Shown here piece after piece: positions 43,288-52,178 of a stretch of 64,000 nucleotides of DNA (the stretch's first letter is position 1; each line of letters starts with the position of its first letter). The notes under the pieces are model-generated. The model saw only the letters and a program-made list of their open reading frames with translations, ran no database searches and was not told where the DNA came from. The DNA comes from Janthinobacterium rivuli. GTDB lineage: Bacteria; Pseudomonadota; Gammaproteobacteria; Burkholderiales; Burkholderiaceae_D. The position numbers and the translations under genes were made by a program. The stretch spans positions 124,001-188,000 of the forward strand of contig NZ_WFLJ01000012.1 of NCBI RefSeq assembly GCF_009208735.1, read 5' to 3'.

Positions 43288-43311
43288 AAGGCGGCATATG
43301 CCGCCTTTTTT
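43288..43311 (+). terminator. Terminator of folE
   Basis: Perfect palindrome AAGGCGGCATATGCCGCCTT (43288-43307) is followed by Ts. The symmetric A/T ends are short on the other strand. Confidence 0.8.
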
Positions 43312-43320
43312 CATGCGCTT

Positions 43321-44163
43321 TCATATTCTCTTGGATTCCCGTTCCGCCAGGTAGCGCGCCGGTGGCTTGCCGACGGCCTTGCGGAACATGGTGACAAAGC
43401 CGCTGGTGTTTTCATAGCCGAGTTCCAGCGCCACGGCTTTCACGCTGCGCCCTTGCGCCAGCCGTTGCAAGGCAAGGATGACGTGCAATTGCCGGCGCCA
43501 GCGGCCCACGCTCATGCCCATTTCCTCCAGTGACTGCCGGGTCATGCTGCGCTCGCTCATGCCGATGCGGCTGGCCCATTCGGCCAGGGTGCTTTTGTCG
43601 GCCGGCTGCGCCAGCAGCAGGGCGGCCAGGCGGCGCAGGCGCGCATCGCGCGGCATCGGCAAATGCAAGTCTTCCACGGGCGCGGCCGCCAGTTCGTCGA
43701 GCAGCGTGAGCACCAGGCGCTCCTGCGCGCCCTGCAGCGCGGCCAGGGTGGGAAAGCCGGCCGCCTTGGCGATCAGTTCGCGCAGCAATGGCGAGACGGC
43801 CACGGTGCAGCAGACGGCGGGCAAGGCCGGCGCCATCGCCGGCTCGACAAACAGGCAATAGCATTGCGCCTCGCCCACGCCCTGTGCGGCGTGCATCAGG
43901 CCGCCCGGTATCCACACGGCGCACTGGGGCGGCACGATCCACACGCCGCTGTCCACTTCACAATGAATCACGCCACGCGTGGCGTACAGCAGCTGCCCCT
44001 TGCGGTGCTGGTGCGGCGCCTGTTCCGTGTCCTCGCGCACGCTGGCCAGGCCCACGGCCAGCAAGGGCCGCAGCACGCCATCGACGTCGAAATCGAGGAT
44101 GGAGGCGTCATCGTCCAGGCCCAGGTGGGCCATCAGCATGTTGGGCAAGAGGGCATGGGGCAT
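43321..44163 (-). CDS. AraC-family regulator with N-terminal cupin
   Basis: The 280-residue regulator has an N-terminal cupin sensor (APHQHRKGQLLYATRGVIHCEVDSGVWIVPPQCAVWIPGG) and a C-terminal double helix-turn-helix (LAEWASRIGMSERSMTRQ and SVKAVALELGYENTSGFVTMFRKAVGKPPARYL). The cupin WIVPP...AVWIPGG layout is common in repressors or activators of adjacent efflux genes. It is related in type to the AraC gene at 62243. It is divergent from the unknown gene at 44331. The effector is unknown. Confidence 0.88.
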   Translation of the reverse strand: MPHALLPNMLMAHLGLDDDASILDFDVDGVLRPLLAVGLASVREDTEQAPHQHRKGQLLYATRGVIHCEVDSGVWIVPPQCAVWIPGGLMHAAQGVGEAQCYCLFVEPAMAPALPAVCCTVAVSPLLRELIAKAAGFPTLAALQGAQERLVLTLLDELAAAPVEDLHLPMPRDARLRRLAALLLAQPADKSTLAEWASRIGMSERSMTRQSLEEMGMSVGRWRRQLHVILALQRLAQGRSVKAVALELGYENTSGFVTMFRKAVGKPPARYLAERESKRI

Positions 44164-44330
44164 GGGAATACTTTGGCTGGATTGAATAATAACGTGGCTA
44201 TTTTATGCAATGACGCGCAGTACCGCCAACGGTATCGTATGGGCATCCGCAGCCCCGCTTCAACGGCAACTGCCGCCGCCAGTGTTCTGATGAAGGTGAG
44301 GAAGAACGGCAACCCCTGAAGGAGTCTCCC

Positions 44331-44768
44331 ATGCAACTCGATTTGTCCACTTTTCCCTTCGTCTGGATGCGCCGCGACGGCGCATCCGGCGCCCAGGCCG
44401 ATGTGCTGTTCGCCCAGTTCGAGGCCCTGCTGGCGCGCCGGCAAGCGTTTGTCATCCTCAGCGAGGAAGGTTTTGATGAAGACGGGCATGCACACCCGCA
44501 GGCGGAGCGCAAGCGCACATCGCTGTGGATGAAGCAGAACAAGGCCGCCATCCGCGCGTACATCCAGGGCATGGTGCTGATCGAACCGAGCGCGGCCAAG
44601 CGACTGGCCGGCAAGGCTTTTGCCGTGTTATTTGGCAAGTTCTGGGGCTACCCCCTGCATTTCGGCACCAGCCGCGACGACGCGCTCGACATTGCCCAGC
44701 ATTTGATCAGGGCCTGGCTGCCGCCAAGGGAGGGCTGGCAAACTCAAGAGCACCTGACAAAACCGTAG
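44331..44768 (+). CDS. Unknown 145-residue protein
   Basis: I do not recognise a named family. The protein opens MQLDLSTFPFVWMRRDG, then FEALLARRQAFVILSEEGFDE, a Lys-rich helix (RKRTSLWMKQNKAAIRAYI), IEPSAAKRLAGKAFAVLFGKFWGYPLHF and a C-terminal helix. This alternating pattern is like a small alpha/beta STAS-like fold. GGAG lies 7 bp upstream of the ATG. Its last codons (HLTKP-stop) form the left arm of the structured repeat copy 2, so the end of the protein may have been changed when the repeat arrived. Confidence 0.65.
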   Translation: MQLDLSTFPFVWMRRDGASGAQADVLFAQFEALLARRQAFVILSEEGFDEDGHAHPQAERKRTSLWMKQNKAAIRAYIQGMVLIEPSAAKRLAGKAFAVLFGKFWGYPLHFGTSRDDALDIAQHLIRAWLPPREGWQTQEHLTKP

Positions 44769-44867
44769 CGAGCGGCAGTGATTTGTGGCTAAGAAGCGCA
44801 ACCGTACTTCTAGTACGGTGAGCATCGCAGGCCGCAAAGCGCGCCGCGCAGTAGGTTTGGTCAGGTG
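44751..44867. ncRNA. Structured repeat element, copy 2
   Basis: The core at 44764-44854 matches copy 1 (36255-36344). The outer arms CACCTGAC (44751-44758) and GTCAGGTG (44860-44867) are a perfect 8-bp inverted repeat of a different sequence from copy 1, and AAACC/GGTTT lies inside. The left side includes the stop codon of the plus-strand gene; the right arm starts two bases before the minus-strand stop triplet. It thus lies between two convergent genes and could act on both transcripts. It is a candidate structured RNA or bidirectional 3' end element. Confidence 0.6.
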
Positions 44868-44869
44868 TT

Positions 44870-45235
44870 TTAGTAGCGATAATCGTTGACGAAGTGTTTT
44901 GTAAAGTTGTACTTGCTGCCGCCGTCGAGCAGGTCGACCAGGCGTTTCGGCGCCGAGGCCGACATGAAGGCGTCGGCCGCGCCGCCCGTGCTGCGGAATT
45001 TCATGCCGGGGCTGAGGATCTGGTTGGCGCCGATCTTCAGGTGCTGGAAGCTTTTCGTCTTCTCGTTATTGAGGATGAAGTGCAATTCCTGCTTGAACGT
45101 CAGGAAGGGGATCTTCAGCCACCAGCCTTCGTCCGTGCCATAGCTGGCGACGCTGGCAAAATGCGTGTTCTTGTCCGTCAGGGTGGGTTTGCCCAGGCGG
45201 TCGTTGATGCGTTTCATGGCTTCATTCTTGGTCAT
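44870..45235 (-). CDS. Unknown 121-residue protein
   Basis: The small soluble protein is rich in Lys, Phe and Asn (MTKNEAMKRINDRLGKPTL, WWLKIPFLTFKQELHFILNN, GGAADAFMSASAPKRLVDLL, FTKHFVNDYRY). It has no signal peptide, membrane segment or motif I can name. Base composition of the coding region is close to its neighbours. The start at 45235 has only a weak GAAAG upstream. The stop abuts structured repeat copy 2. I cannot assign a function. Confidence 0.6.
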   Translation of the reverse strand: MTKNEAMKRINDRLGKPTLTDKNTHFASVASYGTDEGWWLKIPFLTFKQELHFILNNEKTKSFQHLKIGANQILSPGMKFRSTGGAADAFMSASAPKRLVDLLDGGSKYNFTKHFVNDYRY

Positions 45236-45308
45236 GCTGTGCTTTCGTGATTCGATCTATGCGGCGTGCATTCTGACACAGGCGCGCCGCCGCGTGCCGG
45301 GGAATGCA

Positions 45309-45737
45309 TTACAACAGCAAAATCAGCGAGCCGAGCACGATCAAGCCGCCGCCGATGGCCGCTTTCACGGTGAACGGTTCGCCCAGCACGAGCCAGCCGG
45401 CCAGCATCACCAGCGCCACGCTGAGCTTGTCGACGGGCGCCACCAGCGAGACGGGACCCAGCTGCAGCGCACGGAAATAGCAGAGCCACGACAGCCCCGT
45501 GGCCACGCCCGAAGCGATCAGGCAAGTCCAGCCCACCCAATTGCCGCCGGACGGGCGCTGCCATTCCGCGCGCAGCGAGATGATGGCTGCCGTCACCAGC
45601 AGGATCACGCCCGTGCGTATCAACGTGGCCATATTGCTGTTCAGGTGGGCCACGCCCAGCTTGCCCAGGATGGCCGTCAGGGCCGCGAACACGGCCGACA
45701 GGATGGCAAAGCCTTGCCAGGTGAAAGTGGTCGACAT
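45309..45737 (-). CDS. Single-domain EamA/DMT transporter-like protein
   Basis: The 142-residue membrane protein has five predicted spans (GFAILSAVFAALTAILGKLG, ATLIRTGVILLVTAAIISL, WTCLIASGVATGLSWLCYFRAL, VDKLSVALVMLAGWLVLGE, AIGGGLIVLGSLILLL). It has the EamA signature from the RTGV and YFRAL-x-LGP-x-SLVAPVDKLS segments. Full-size EamA proteins have two such domains, so this half-size form probably dimerises. AGGAG lies before the ATG. The substrate is unknown. Confidence 0.82.
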   Translation of the reverse strand: MSTTFTWQGFAILSAVFAALTAILGKLGVAHLNSNMATLIRTGVILLVTAAIISLRAEWQRPSGGNWVGWTCLIASGVATGLSWLCYFRALQLGPVSLVAPVDKLSVALVMLAGWLVLGEPFTVKAAIGGGLIVLGSLILLL

Positions 45738-46020
45738 GGGGCTCCTTGCGCGGTGGCGACGTCAGATCGACTGTAGCGTAGCACGCTGATCGGGAAAAAA
45801 CCTATTGCGGTGCAGCATCAATTCTCATCAATTGTCGCAACGCATTAACAACACCGGGCAAAAAACATTGCTTATCGGCATTGTAAATATCGGTCGTTCA
45901 AGCGTATGCTGAAGCAGTCTGAACGGTGCCGCCAGAGCACCGTCGCCGCCGCATTGCTGGCCTGTCGAGCAGGAAGCGGGTCACGCCCCATCGCCGCAAA
46001 TAGATAGTTGGAGACACAGC

Positions 46021-47664
46021 ATGAAGAAATTGACGTTCCAGCAGAAGTTATGGATTCCCCTGATTTGCAGCCTGTTGTGCATCACCGTTATTTTTGTCTA
46101 CAACGCCCTGGAAGTGCGCAAGATCCGTATCGAAGAGCGCAGCGCCGACCTGAGCAATGCCGCCGACCTGGGCCTGGGCGCCGTCAAGATGTTCGGCGAC
46201 CTGGCCGCCAGCGGCGCCTTGACGAAGGAAGAAGCGCAGAAGCAAGCCACCGCCGTCATCAAGAGCATGCGTTTCGGCGAGACCGGTTATTTGTCCATCA
46301 TCAACCTCGATGCCGTCGTCGTGATGAATCCCGCCGCGCCGCAAACGAATGGCAAGAACATGGCCGATTTCAAAGATGCCAACGGCACCTATCTGTACCG
46401 CGACATCGTTGCCGTCGGCAAGAGCGATGCGGGCAAGGGCTTCGTCCACTATTATTTCCCCCGTCCCGGCCAGAAAAATCCGGAACCGAAGATGAGCCGC
46501 GTGGTGGCCTATAAACCGTGGGCATGGACCCTGGTGGTGGGCGTCTACATGGACGATATCGACGCGGCCTTCCGCCAGTCGCTGCTGACTTCGCTGGGCG
46601 TGCTGTTGCTCGTGTGCGCGCTGCTGGCCGCCGTCGTCGTGGCCATCAACCGCAGCCTGCGCCATGCGCTGGGCGGCGATCCCGAATATGCGGCCGACGT
46701 GGCTGCCCAGATCGCGAATAACGATCTGAGCGGTGCCGTGCGCACGCATGCCAACGACCGCCACAGCGTGCTGTATGCGATGAAAACCATGCAGGCCAAC
46801 CTGGTCGATGCGATCAGTGAAATCCGCCATAGCGCCGAGACGATCGCCACGGCATCGAGCGAGATTGCCAGCGGCAATATGGACTTGTCGGCGCGCACGG
46901 AAATGCAAGCCAGTTCGCTGGAAGAAACGGCGGCGTCGATGGAGGAATTGACTTCGACCGTGACACAAAACGCGGGCAATGCCGTGCAGGCGAATGAACT
47001 GGCGCAGTCCGCTTCCGCCGTGGCCCGCCAGGGTGGCGCCGTGGTGGCGCAAGTGATCGGCACCATGGACACCATCAACGCCTCGTCGCGCAAGATCGTC
47101 GACATCATCGGCGTCATCGACGGCATCGCCTTCCAGACGAATATCCTGGCCTTGAATGCGGCCGTCGAGGCGGCGCGTGCCGGTGAGCAGGGACGCGGCT
47201 TTGCCGTGGTGGCGTCGGAAGTGCGCAATCTGGCGCAGCGCTCGGCGGGCGCGGCGAAGGAAATCAAGGAACTCATCGGCGCTTCCGTCGACAGCATCGC
47301 GGCCGGCAGCACGCTCGTCGCACAGGCGGGCACGACCATGGATCAGGTGGTCGCTTCCGTCTCGCGCGTGACCGACATCATGGCCGACATCACGGCCGCT
47401 TCGCACGAGCAAAGCACGGGCATCGGCCACGTCAACCAGGCGATCACGGAGATGGATAGCGTGACGCAGCAAAATGCGGCGCTGGTGGAAGAGGCGGCGG
47501 CGGCGGCGTCGAGCATGCAGGACCAGGCGGCCGTGCTGGCGCAACTGGTGGCGCGCTTCAAACTGTCGGCGCATGAGGGTGGTGCGGCGGCGCCGCGCCT
47601 GGCGGCCGCTGGCGCGCCACGCGCCGTGGCGAAAAAACCGCTGCGCAGCCTGGCGGCGCGCTAG
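46021..47664 (+). CDS. Methyl-accepting chemotaxis protein with a single-Cache sensor
   Basis: The 547-residue chemoreceptor has membrane span 1 (about 12-28), a periplasmic sCache domain (about 35-185; [21 protein letters not shown] and [16 protein letters not shown]), span 2 (190-210), a HAMP-like region, and a cytoplasmic signalling coiled coil. The tip is [31 protein letters not shown], with methylation-type [11 protein letters not shown] stretches. The C-terminus is basic and lacks the CheR/CheB-tethering pentapeptide present in the other receptor at 55688. The sCache type often senses small organic acids. GGAGA precedes the ATG. Confidence 0.93.
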   Translation: MKKLTFQQKLWIPLICSLLCITVIFVYNALEVRKIRIEERSADLSNAADLGLGAVKMFGDLAASGALTKEEAQKQATAVIKSMRFGETGYLSIINLDAVVVMNPAAPQTNGKNMADFKDANGTYLYRDIVAVGKSDAGKGFVHYYFPRPGQKNPEPKMSRVVAYKPWAWTLVVGVYMDDIDAAFRQSLLTSLGVLLLVCALLAAVVVAINRSLRHALGGDPEYAADVAAQIANNDLSGAVRTHANDRHSVLYAMKTMQANLVDAISEIRHSAETIATASSEIASGNMDLSARTEMQASSLEETAASMEELTSTVTQNAGNAVQANELAQSASAVARQGGAVVAQVIGTMDTINASSRKIVDIIGVIDGIAFQTNILALNAAVEAARAGEQGRGFAVVASEVRNLAQRSAGAAKEIKELIGASVDSIAAGSTLVAQAGTTMDQVVASVSRVTDIMADITAASHEQSTGIGHVNQAITEMDSVTQQNAALVEEAAAAASSMQDQAAVLAQLVARFKLSAHEGGAAAPRLAAAGAPRAVAKKPLRSLAAR

Positions 47665-47680
47665 GGGTTTCGTTAAGGAC

Positions 47681-48106
47681 TTACTGGGCGGGCGCCGCCG
47701 CTTGCGGCGCCGGTTCGAATTCCAGCTTGTCATCGACGACCACGAATTGCCCGACCGGCTGGCCCAGGTCGGCTTTCGGGTCGTTTTCCATTTCCGTCAG
47801 CGCATTGCAGGTATTCGTTTCCGCCTGCCACAGCTGCTTGCCCATGCGGATATTCCATATGCCATCGCCGGCCGCGAACAGCTCGACGGTGATGTCGGCC
47901 GGCGCATCCGTCGACAGGGTATGCAGGCGCTGGCATTGCGGCAGATTGGTCGCCATCAGCTGCACTTCCACGGTATCTTGCCAAAAATAACGTTGCTGGC
48001 GGCGCACGGTCAGGGAATGGTCTTGCCCATCGAACATGTAGATGGCGAAGTCCTGGACACAGCCTGACAGCAGGACGGACAGCGTGACGATCAGGAGTTT
48101 GCGCAT
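47681..48106 (-). CDS. Small lipoprotein of unknown function
   Basis: The 141-residue product has a lipoprotein signal peptide with lipobox LLSGC (Cys16). The mature domain is beta-rich (FAIYMFDGQDHSLTVRRQQRYFWQDTVEVQLMATN), with Cys pairs at NLPQCQRL and TNTCNAL that could bridge, and a Pro/Ala-rich tail. Asp is not at +2 (the residue after Cys is Val), which argues for outer-membrane sorting. It is convergent with the chemoreceptor gene, 16 bp away. I do not recognise a family. Confidence 0.72.
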   Translation of the reverse strand: MRKLLIVTLSVLLSGCVQDFAIYMFDGQDHSLTVRRQQRYFWQDTVEVQLMATNLPQCQRLHTLSTDAPADITVELFAAGDGIWNIRMGKQLWQAETNTCNALTEMENDPKADLGQPVGQFVVVDDKLEFEPAPQAAAPAQ

Positions 48107-48306
48107 GGTCGGCTTTCTTGGTTTGTGCTCGGGAATGTCGGGATGCCTGCTTGACGGTGCTAGTGGGCACTTGCCCTGACTGGGCGCCGTCTTGTTTTTC
48201 GCTTACGTGGCATTATATCCATGCATATCAGTTGCGGCGCGACAATAGTGATGCCAAGTCCGCTTGCCCCACCGCTTGCCCCACCTATCTACCTGGAAAG
48301 ACCACG

Positions 48307-49005
48307 ATGATCGACCTGTATTACTGGACCACGCCCAACGGGCACAAAGTGACGATGTTCCTGGAAGAAGCGGGCATCCCCTACAACATCATTCCCGTGC
48401 ATATCGGCAAGGGGGAACAGTTCAAGCCCGAGTTTCTCGCCATCGCGCCGAACAATCGCATTCCCGCCATCGTCGACCAGGCGCCGGCCGATGGCGGTGC
48501 ACCGCTGTCCCTGTTCGAGTCGGGGGCGATTCTGCAATATCTGGCCGAGAAAAGCGGGCAATTCCTGCCGATGGATGTGCGCGGACGCGCCGAAGTCATG
48601 CAATGGCTGTTCTGGCAAATGGGCGGCCTGGGCCCCATGGCAGGGCAAAACCACCATTTCGTGCAATACGCGCCCGAACCCATCGAGTACGCCATCACGC
48701 GCTACGTCAATGAAACGAATCGGCTATACGGCGTGCTGAACAAGCGCCTGGCCGACCGCGAGTTTGTTGCCGGCGACAGCTATTCCATCGCCGACATGGC
48801 CATCTACCCGTGGATCGTGCCGCATGCGCGCCAGCGCCAGAAGCTGGAAGATTTCCCGCACCTGGCGCGCTGGTTCGCGGCCATCGCCGCCCGTCCCGCC
48901 ACCGTGCGCGCGTATGCCCGCGCCGCCGAAATCAACGTGCAGCCCACCGTCAGCGAGGACGCGAAAAGCGTGCTGTTCGGCCAGACGGCGAAGACGCTGG
49001 GCTGA
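48307..49005 (+). CDS. Glutathione S-transferase family protein (YfcG/Ure2p-like)
   Basis: The 232-residue GST has an N-terminal thioredoxin-like domain (MIDLYYWTTPNGHKVTMFLEEAGIPY, then NNRIPAIVD with the cis-Pro and ESGAILQYLAEK). The helical domain contains WLFWQMGGLGPMAGQNHHF and YSIADMAIYPWI (N-capping box). The TTPNGHKV start and GPMAGQNHHF are typical of the YfcG/YghU disulfide-reductase group, which uses Thr/Asn rather than Tyr or Ser at the active site. It is probably a cytoplasmic glutathione-dependent reductase. GGAAAG precedes the ATG at 48307. Confidence 0.88.
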   Translation: MIDLYYWTTPNGHKVTMFLEEAGIPYNIIPVHIGKGEQFKPEFLAIAPNNRIPAIVDQAPADGGAPLSLFESGAILQYLAEKSGQFLPMDVRGRAEVMQWLFWQMGGLGPMAGQNHHFVQYAPEPIEYAITRYVNETNRLYGVLNKRLADREFVAGDSYSIADMAIYPWIVPHARQRQKLEDFPHLARWFAAIAARPATVRAYARAAEINVQPTVSEDAKSVLFGQTAKTLG

Positions 49006-49012
49006 TCGGCGG

Positions 49013-49423
49013 TCAGTTACCCCGATACGTGGAAAAACCGAAAGGACTGAGCAGCAAGGGAATGTGATAGTGCTGGTCGGTCTTTTCCACGTGGAATTGC
49101 ACGGGGATTTCCGGGAAAAAAGTTTCCTGTTTCAGGCGCGCATAGTGCTCGCCTGTCTTGAACACGATGCGGTAATCGCCCGCCTGCATGGGCGTCCCGG
49201 CCGGATACATGGCCGCGATGCGCCCTTGCGCATTCGTCACGGCGCTGCTCAATTGCTTCCAGTCAGTCCCCTGCTTTTGCTCCAGGGTCACCGTCACGCC
49301 CGCCGTCGGCTGGCCGCTCTGCAAGTCGAGGATGTGCACGCTCAAGGGATTGGCGGCGGCCAGGGCCGTGCTGGACAGGCTGGCGAAGGCCAGGGCGGCG
49401 GCGGTTTTTTTCAGGTAGGTCAT
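49013..49423 (-). CDS. hiuH: Periplasmic 5-hydroxyisourate hydrolase (transthyretin-like)
   Basis: The 136-residue protein has a signal peptide (1-23, ALAA) and a transthyretin-like domain: NPLSVHILDLQSGQPTAGV with the catalytic His, NAQGRIA with Arg, HYHIPLLLSPFGFSTYRGN with His and the end motif YRG(S), here with Asn last. It hydrolyses 5-hydroxyisourate in urate breakdown; E. coli YedX/HiuH is likewise periplasmic and controlled by the neighbouring HprRS (YedWV) system. It is second in an operon after the HbpS-like gene (10 bp gap). No uricase genes are near, so a stress-linked role is plausible. Confidence 0.88.
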   Translation of the reverse strand: MTYLKKTAAALAFASLSSTALAAANPLSVHILDLQSGQPTAGVTVTLEQKQGTDWKQLSSAVTNAQGRIAAMYPAGTPMQAGDYRIVFKTGEHYARLKQETFFPEIPVQFHVEKTDQHYHIPLLLSPFGFSTYRGN

Positions 49424-49433
49424 CGTGTTGCTT

Positions 49434-49928
49434 TCAAGGTAAGGGGAGATCGAGTTCGGGAAGGGAGGACAGGGCTGCCTGGGCACAGGCGCGGTCTTGC
49501 AGGGCGCCACCGCCACCGGCCACGCCGATGGCGCCGACCACTTGTCCCTGGGCCATCAACGGCAGGCCGCCTCCGAGCAGCAACAGCTCCGGCACGCTGA
49601 TCAAATTGCTCATGTCCGGATTGTTGCGGGCCGCCACGGCCAGCGCATAGGTATCGCTTTTGGTGGACAGGGCCGTGTAGGCCTTGCGCCGGCTGGCATC
49701 CGTGTTGTGAGGGCCGACGCCATCGGCGCGCTGCACGGCGACGACATTGCCGCCCCGGTCCAGTACGCTGACGACGATGTGCCGGCCTTGCGCCTGGCAA
49801 GCGGCCATGGCCGCGTTGGCGAGGGTGTTGGCCGCCGCCAGAGAAACATCATCGACCTTGCGCAATTGGGCGTGCGCCGGGCTGGCCAGCAGGCACAGCA
49901 GGGTAATGCCAGGGAAAAGAGATCGCAT
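49434..49928 (-). CDS. Exported HbpS/GlcG-family heme-binding-type protein
   Basis: The 164-residue protein has a signal peptide (1-20, AHA-Q) and one HbpS/GlcG domain: ANAAMAACQAQGRHIVVSVLDRGGNVVAVQRADG, SRRKAYTALS, LLLLGGGLPLMAQGQVVGAIGVAGGGG and ACAQAAL. HbpS of Streptomyces is an extracytoplasmic heme- and redox-responsive protein that modulates the SenS sensor kinase. Here the gene is divergent from a two-component system and cotranscribed with hiuH. Sensing for that kinase is inferred from the parallel. GlcG-like enzymes of unknown function are the alternative. Confidence 0.82.
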   Translation of the reverse strand: MRSLFPGITLLCLLASPAHAQLRKVDDVSLAAANTLANAAMAACQAQGRHIVVSVLDRGGNVVAVQRADGVGPHNTDASRRKAYTALSTKSDTYALAVAARNNPDMSNLISVPELLLLGGGLPLMAQGQVVGAIGVAGGGGALQDRACAQAALSSLPELDLPLP

Positions 49929-49996
49929 GTGGCTATCCGTTGAGTAAAGTGGCGCCAGTATGGCCAGTGTTACCCTACGAGAAGATGAGCGCCGCA

Positions 49997-50010
49997 TGAC
50001 ATTTTTATCA
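49997..50010. promoter_or_regulatory. CusR/HprR-type operator in the divergent promoter
   Basis: TGACATTTTTATCA fits the TGACA-N4-TGTCA box of the CusR/HprR regulators with one change (A for G). It is in the 142-bp space between hbpS and the response regulator gene, next to a TAAAAT -10 candidate (50034-50039) with no -35, as in activator-dependent promoters. Confidence 0.6.
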
Positions 50011-50070
50011 TCCGCGGCGGTCTGCGCGCGGCGTAAAATGCTTCAACATCCCACACGAAAGCTTCCACCC

Positions 50071-50781
50071 ATGCGCATCCTGGTCATTGAAGACGAGCCG
50101 AAGACGGGCGACTATCTGCTGCGCGGCCTGGCCGAGTCCGGCTTTACGGTGAGCCTGGCGCGCAATGGCCGCGACGGCTTGCACATGGCCGGCAGCGAGG
50201 CGCCCGATTTGATCGTGCTCGACGTCATGCTGCCCATCATGGACGGCTGGCAAGTGTTGCGCGCGCTGCGGCTGCAGGAAGGCGGCGCGGACGTGCCCGT
50301 GATTTTCCTCACGGCGCGCGACGAGGTGCAGGACCGCGTGAAAGGGCTGGAGCTGGGCGCCGACGATTACCTGGTGAAACCGTTCGCCTTTGCCGAACTG
50401 GTGGCGCGCATCCGCACCCTGCTGCGGCGCGGGCCGCCCCGCGAAGACGACGTGATCCGCATCGGCGACATGGAAATCGATGTGATGAAACGCAAGGTCA
50501 GCCGGCAAGGCCAGCGCATCACCCTGACGGCCAAGGAATTCGGCTTGCTGCACCTGTTGGCGCGGCGCCAGGGCGAAGTCTTGTCGCGCTCCATCATCGC
50601 TTCGCAAGTGTGGGACATCAATTTCGAGAGCGACACCAATGTCATCGACGCGGCCATCCGCCGCCTGCGCAGCAAGCTCGACGATCCATTCGAACCCAAG
50701 CTGATCCACACCTTGCGGGGCATGGGCTATGTCTGCGAATTGCGCGCGCCCAGCGCTCCCGACAGCGGCGCCACCGCATGA
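50071..50781 (+). CDS. OmpR-family response regulator (HprR/CusR/IrlR-like)
   Basis: The 236-residue regulator has a receiver domain with acidic pocket EDEP and Asp51 ([12 protein letters not shown]), Thr in LTARDE and Lys in LVKPFAF. The winged-helix DNA-binding domain has [22 protein letters not shown] and [36 protein letters not shown]. The latter block is characteristic of the heavy-metal/HprR group. It overlaps the kinase gene by ATGA. The start at 50071 matches the family's first strand. Link to hiuH suggests the HprR role (oxidant/HOCl stress) rather than copper. Confidence 0.88.
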   Translation: MRILVIEDEPKTGDYLLRGLAESGFTVSLARNGRDGLHMAGSEAPDLIVLDVMLPIMDGWQVLRALRLQEGGADVPVIFLTARDEVQDRVKGLELGADDYLVKPFAFAELVARIRTLLRRGPPREDDVIRIGDMEIDVMKRKVSRQGQRITLTAKEFGLLHLLARRQGEVLSRSIIASQVWDINFESDTNVIDAAIRRLRSKLDDPFEPKLIHTLRGMGYVCELRAPSAPDSGATA

Positions 50782-52178
50782 AATTCTCGCAACTGCGCCG
50801 CTCGCTGACCCTGCGCGTCACGCTCGTGTTCGTGCTGATCGTGGCCCTCGTGTCCGCCGGTCTGGGCATGCATTTGTACCGCTCGTTCGTGGCGGAAATC
50901 GAGCGCCGCGACGACATTTTGTTGCTAGGCAAATTGCGGCAGATCCAGCAATTACTCGGTAACGCGGGCACCCTCGACATCATCCGCGAGCGGCCCCAGT
51001 ATTTTCGCGACACCATGAGCGGGCAAGAGAACTCCCTGGTGCGCATCGTGCGCGCCGATGGCACGCGTTTGATCGATGTCAATCCGAACGGCGAGACGGT
51101 AGCGCATCCTGTTCCCGTGGCCGTCGATGCGCCCGTGACAGCCAGCGACATCGTCAGCTGGACCAGCCGCGACGGCTATCCGGCCAGGGTAGTGGCGGCC
51201 AGCGCGCGCATCGGCGAGCCGGCGCAGATGGCCGACATTTCCGTGGCACGGGTCTATGGCGACCGCGCAGCCATGTTTGCCGCCTACCGCTGGCAGATCG
51301 TCGTCTCCGTCGCCGTCAGCGCGCTGGTGGCGGCGATTCTTGCCAGCGTGATGCTGCTGCGGGGACTGCGGCCGTTGCGCAATATCGCCGCGCACGCGGC
51401 CCTCGTGCGGCCGGGCAAGCTGGGCCAGCAGCTGGAGGCGCGCGGCGCGCCGACGGAGCTCTTGCCCCTGATCCAGGCGCTCAACGCCATGCTGGCGCGG
51501 CTGCAGGAAGGCTATGCGCGGCTGTCGCAGTTTTCCGCGGATCTCGCGCATGAGTTCCGCACGCCCGTCACCAATCTGCTGGGGCAAAGCCAGGTCATGC
51601 TGGCCCGTCCGCGCAGCGCGCACGAGTACGAACAGCTGGTGTCGTCGAATGTGGAAGAGCTGGAGCGGCTGTCGCGCATGATCGACAGCATGTTGTTCCT
51701 GGCGCGCGCGCAGCAGGATGAGATGATCCTGATTAAGCAAGCCTTGCCCGTGCAGGACGAATTCTTGCGCCTGGCCGATTTCTTTGAAGGCCTGGCCGAA
51801 GAGCGGGGGCTGGCGCTGGCCTGCCACGGCAGCGGCGCGGTCACGGCCGAGCCGCAACTGCTGCGCCGCGCGCTGGGCAATTTGCTGTCGAACGCCATCC
51901 GCCACGCGGCGCCCGGCAGCACGATTTTATTGCGCTCGCATGCGACGAACGAGGGCGTGGAATTGAGCGTGAGCAACCTCGGCCCCGCCATCCCCGCGCG
52001 CCACTTGCCGCATCTGTTCGAGCGCTTCTACCGCGCCGACCCGGCCCGCAGCGACTCGGCCGCCTCCACAGGCCTGGGCCTGGCCATCGTCACGGCCATC
52101 ATGCAGTTGCATGGCGGCAGCGCGACGGTCGCATCCGACGCGGCCGCCACGACGTTTACCCTGACCTTCCCCGTTTAG
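50778..52178 (+). CDS. Sensor histidine kinase of the CusS/HprS type
   Basis: The 466-residue kinase has span 1 (about 12-35), a periplasmic sensor of about 140 residues (35-170), span 2 (about 172-195), HAMP, and a kinase core with [22 protein letters not shown] (His), N-box [13 protein letters not shown]-box [14 protein letters not shown] and G-box GLGLAIV. The periplasmic part has no His/Met-rich copper motif; it contains one Met-Ser stretch ([21 protein letters not shown]). With its regulator it forms one transcript. Its stop overlaps the convergent helicase gene by 4 nt. Confidence 0.9.
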   Translation: MKFSQLRRSLTLRVTLVFVLIVALVSAGLGMHLYRSFVAEIERRDDILLLGKLRQIQQLLGNAGTLDIIRERPQYFRDTMSGQENSLVRIVRADGTRLIDVNPNGETVAHPVPVAVDAPVTASDIVSWTSRDGYPARVVAASARIGEPAQMADISVARVYGDRAAMFAAYRWQIVVSVAVSALVAAILASVMLLRGLRPLRNIAAHAALVRPGKLGQQLEARGAPTELLPLIQALNAMLARLQEGYARLSQFSADLAHEFRTPVTNLLGQSQVMLARPRSAHEYEQLVSSNVEELERLSRMIDSMLFLARAQQDEMILIKQALPVQDEFLRLADFFEGLAEERGLALACHGSGAVTAEPQLLRRALGNLLSNAIRHAAPGSTILLRSHATNEGVELSVSNLGPAIPARHLPHLFERFYRADPARSDSAASTGLGLAIVTAIMQLHGGSATVASDAAATTFTLTFPV

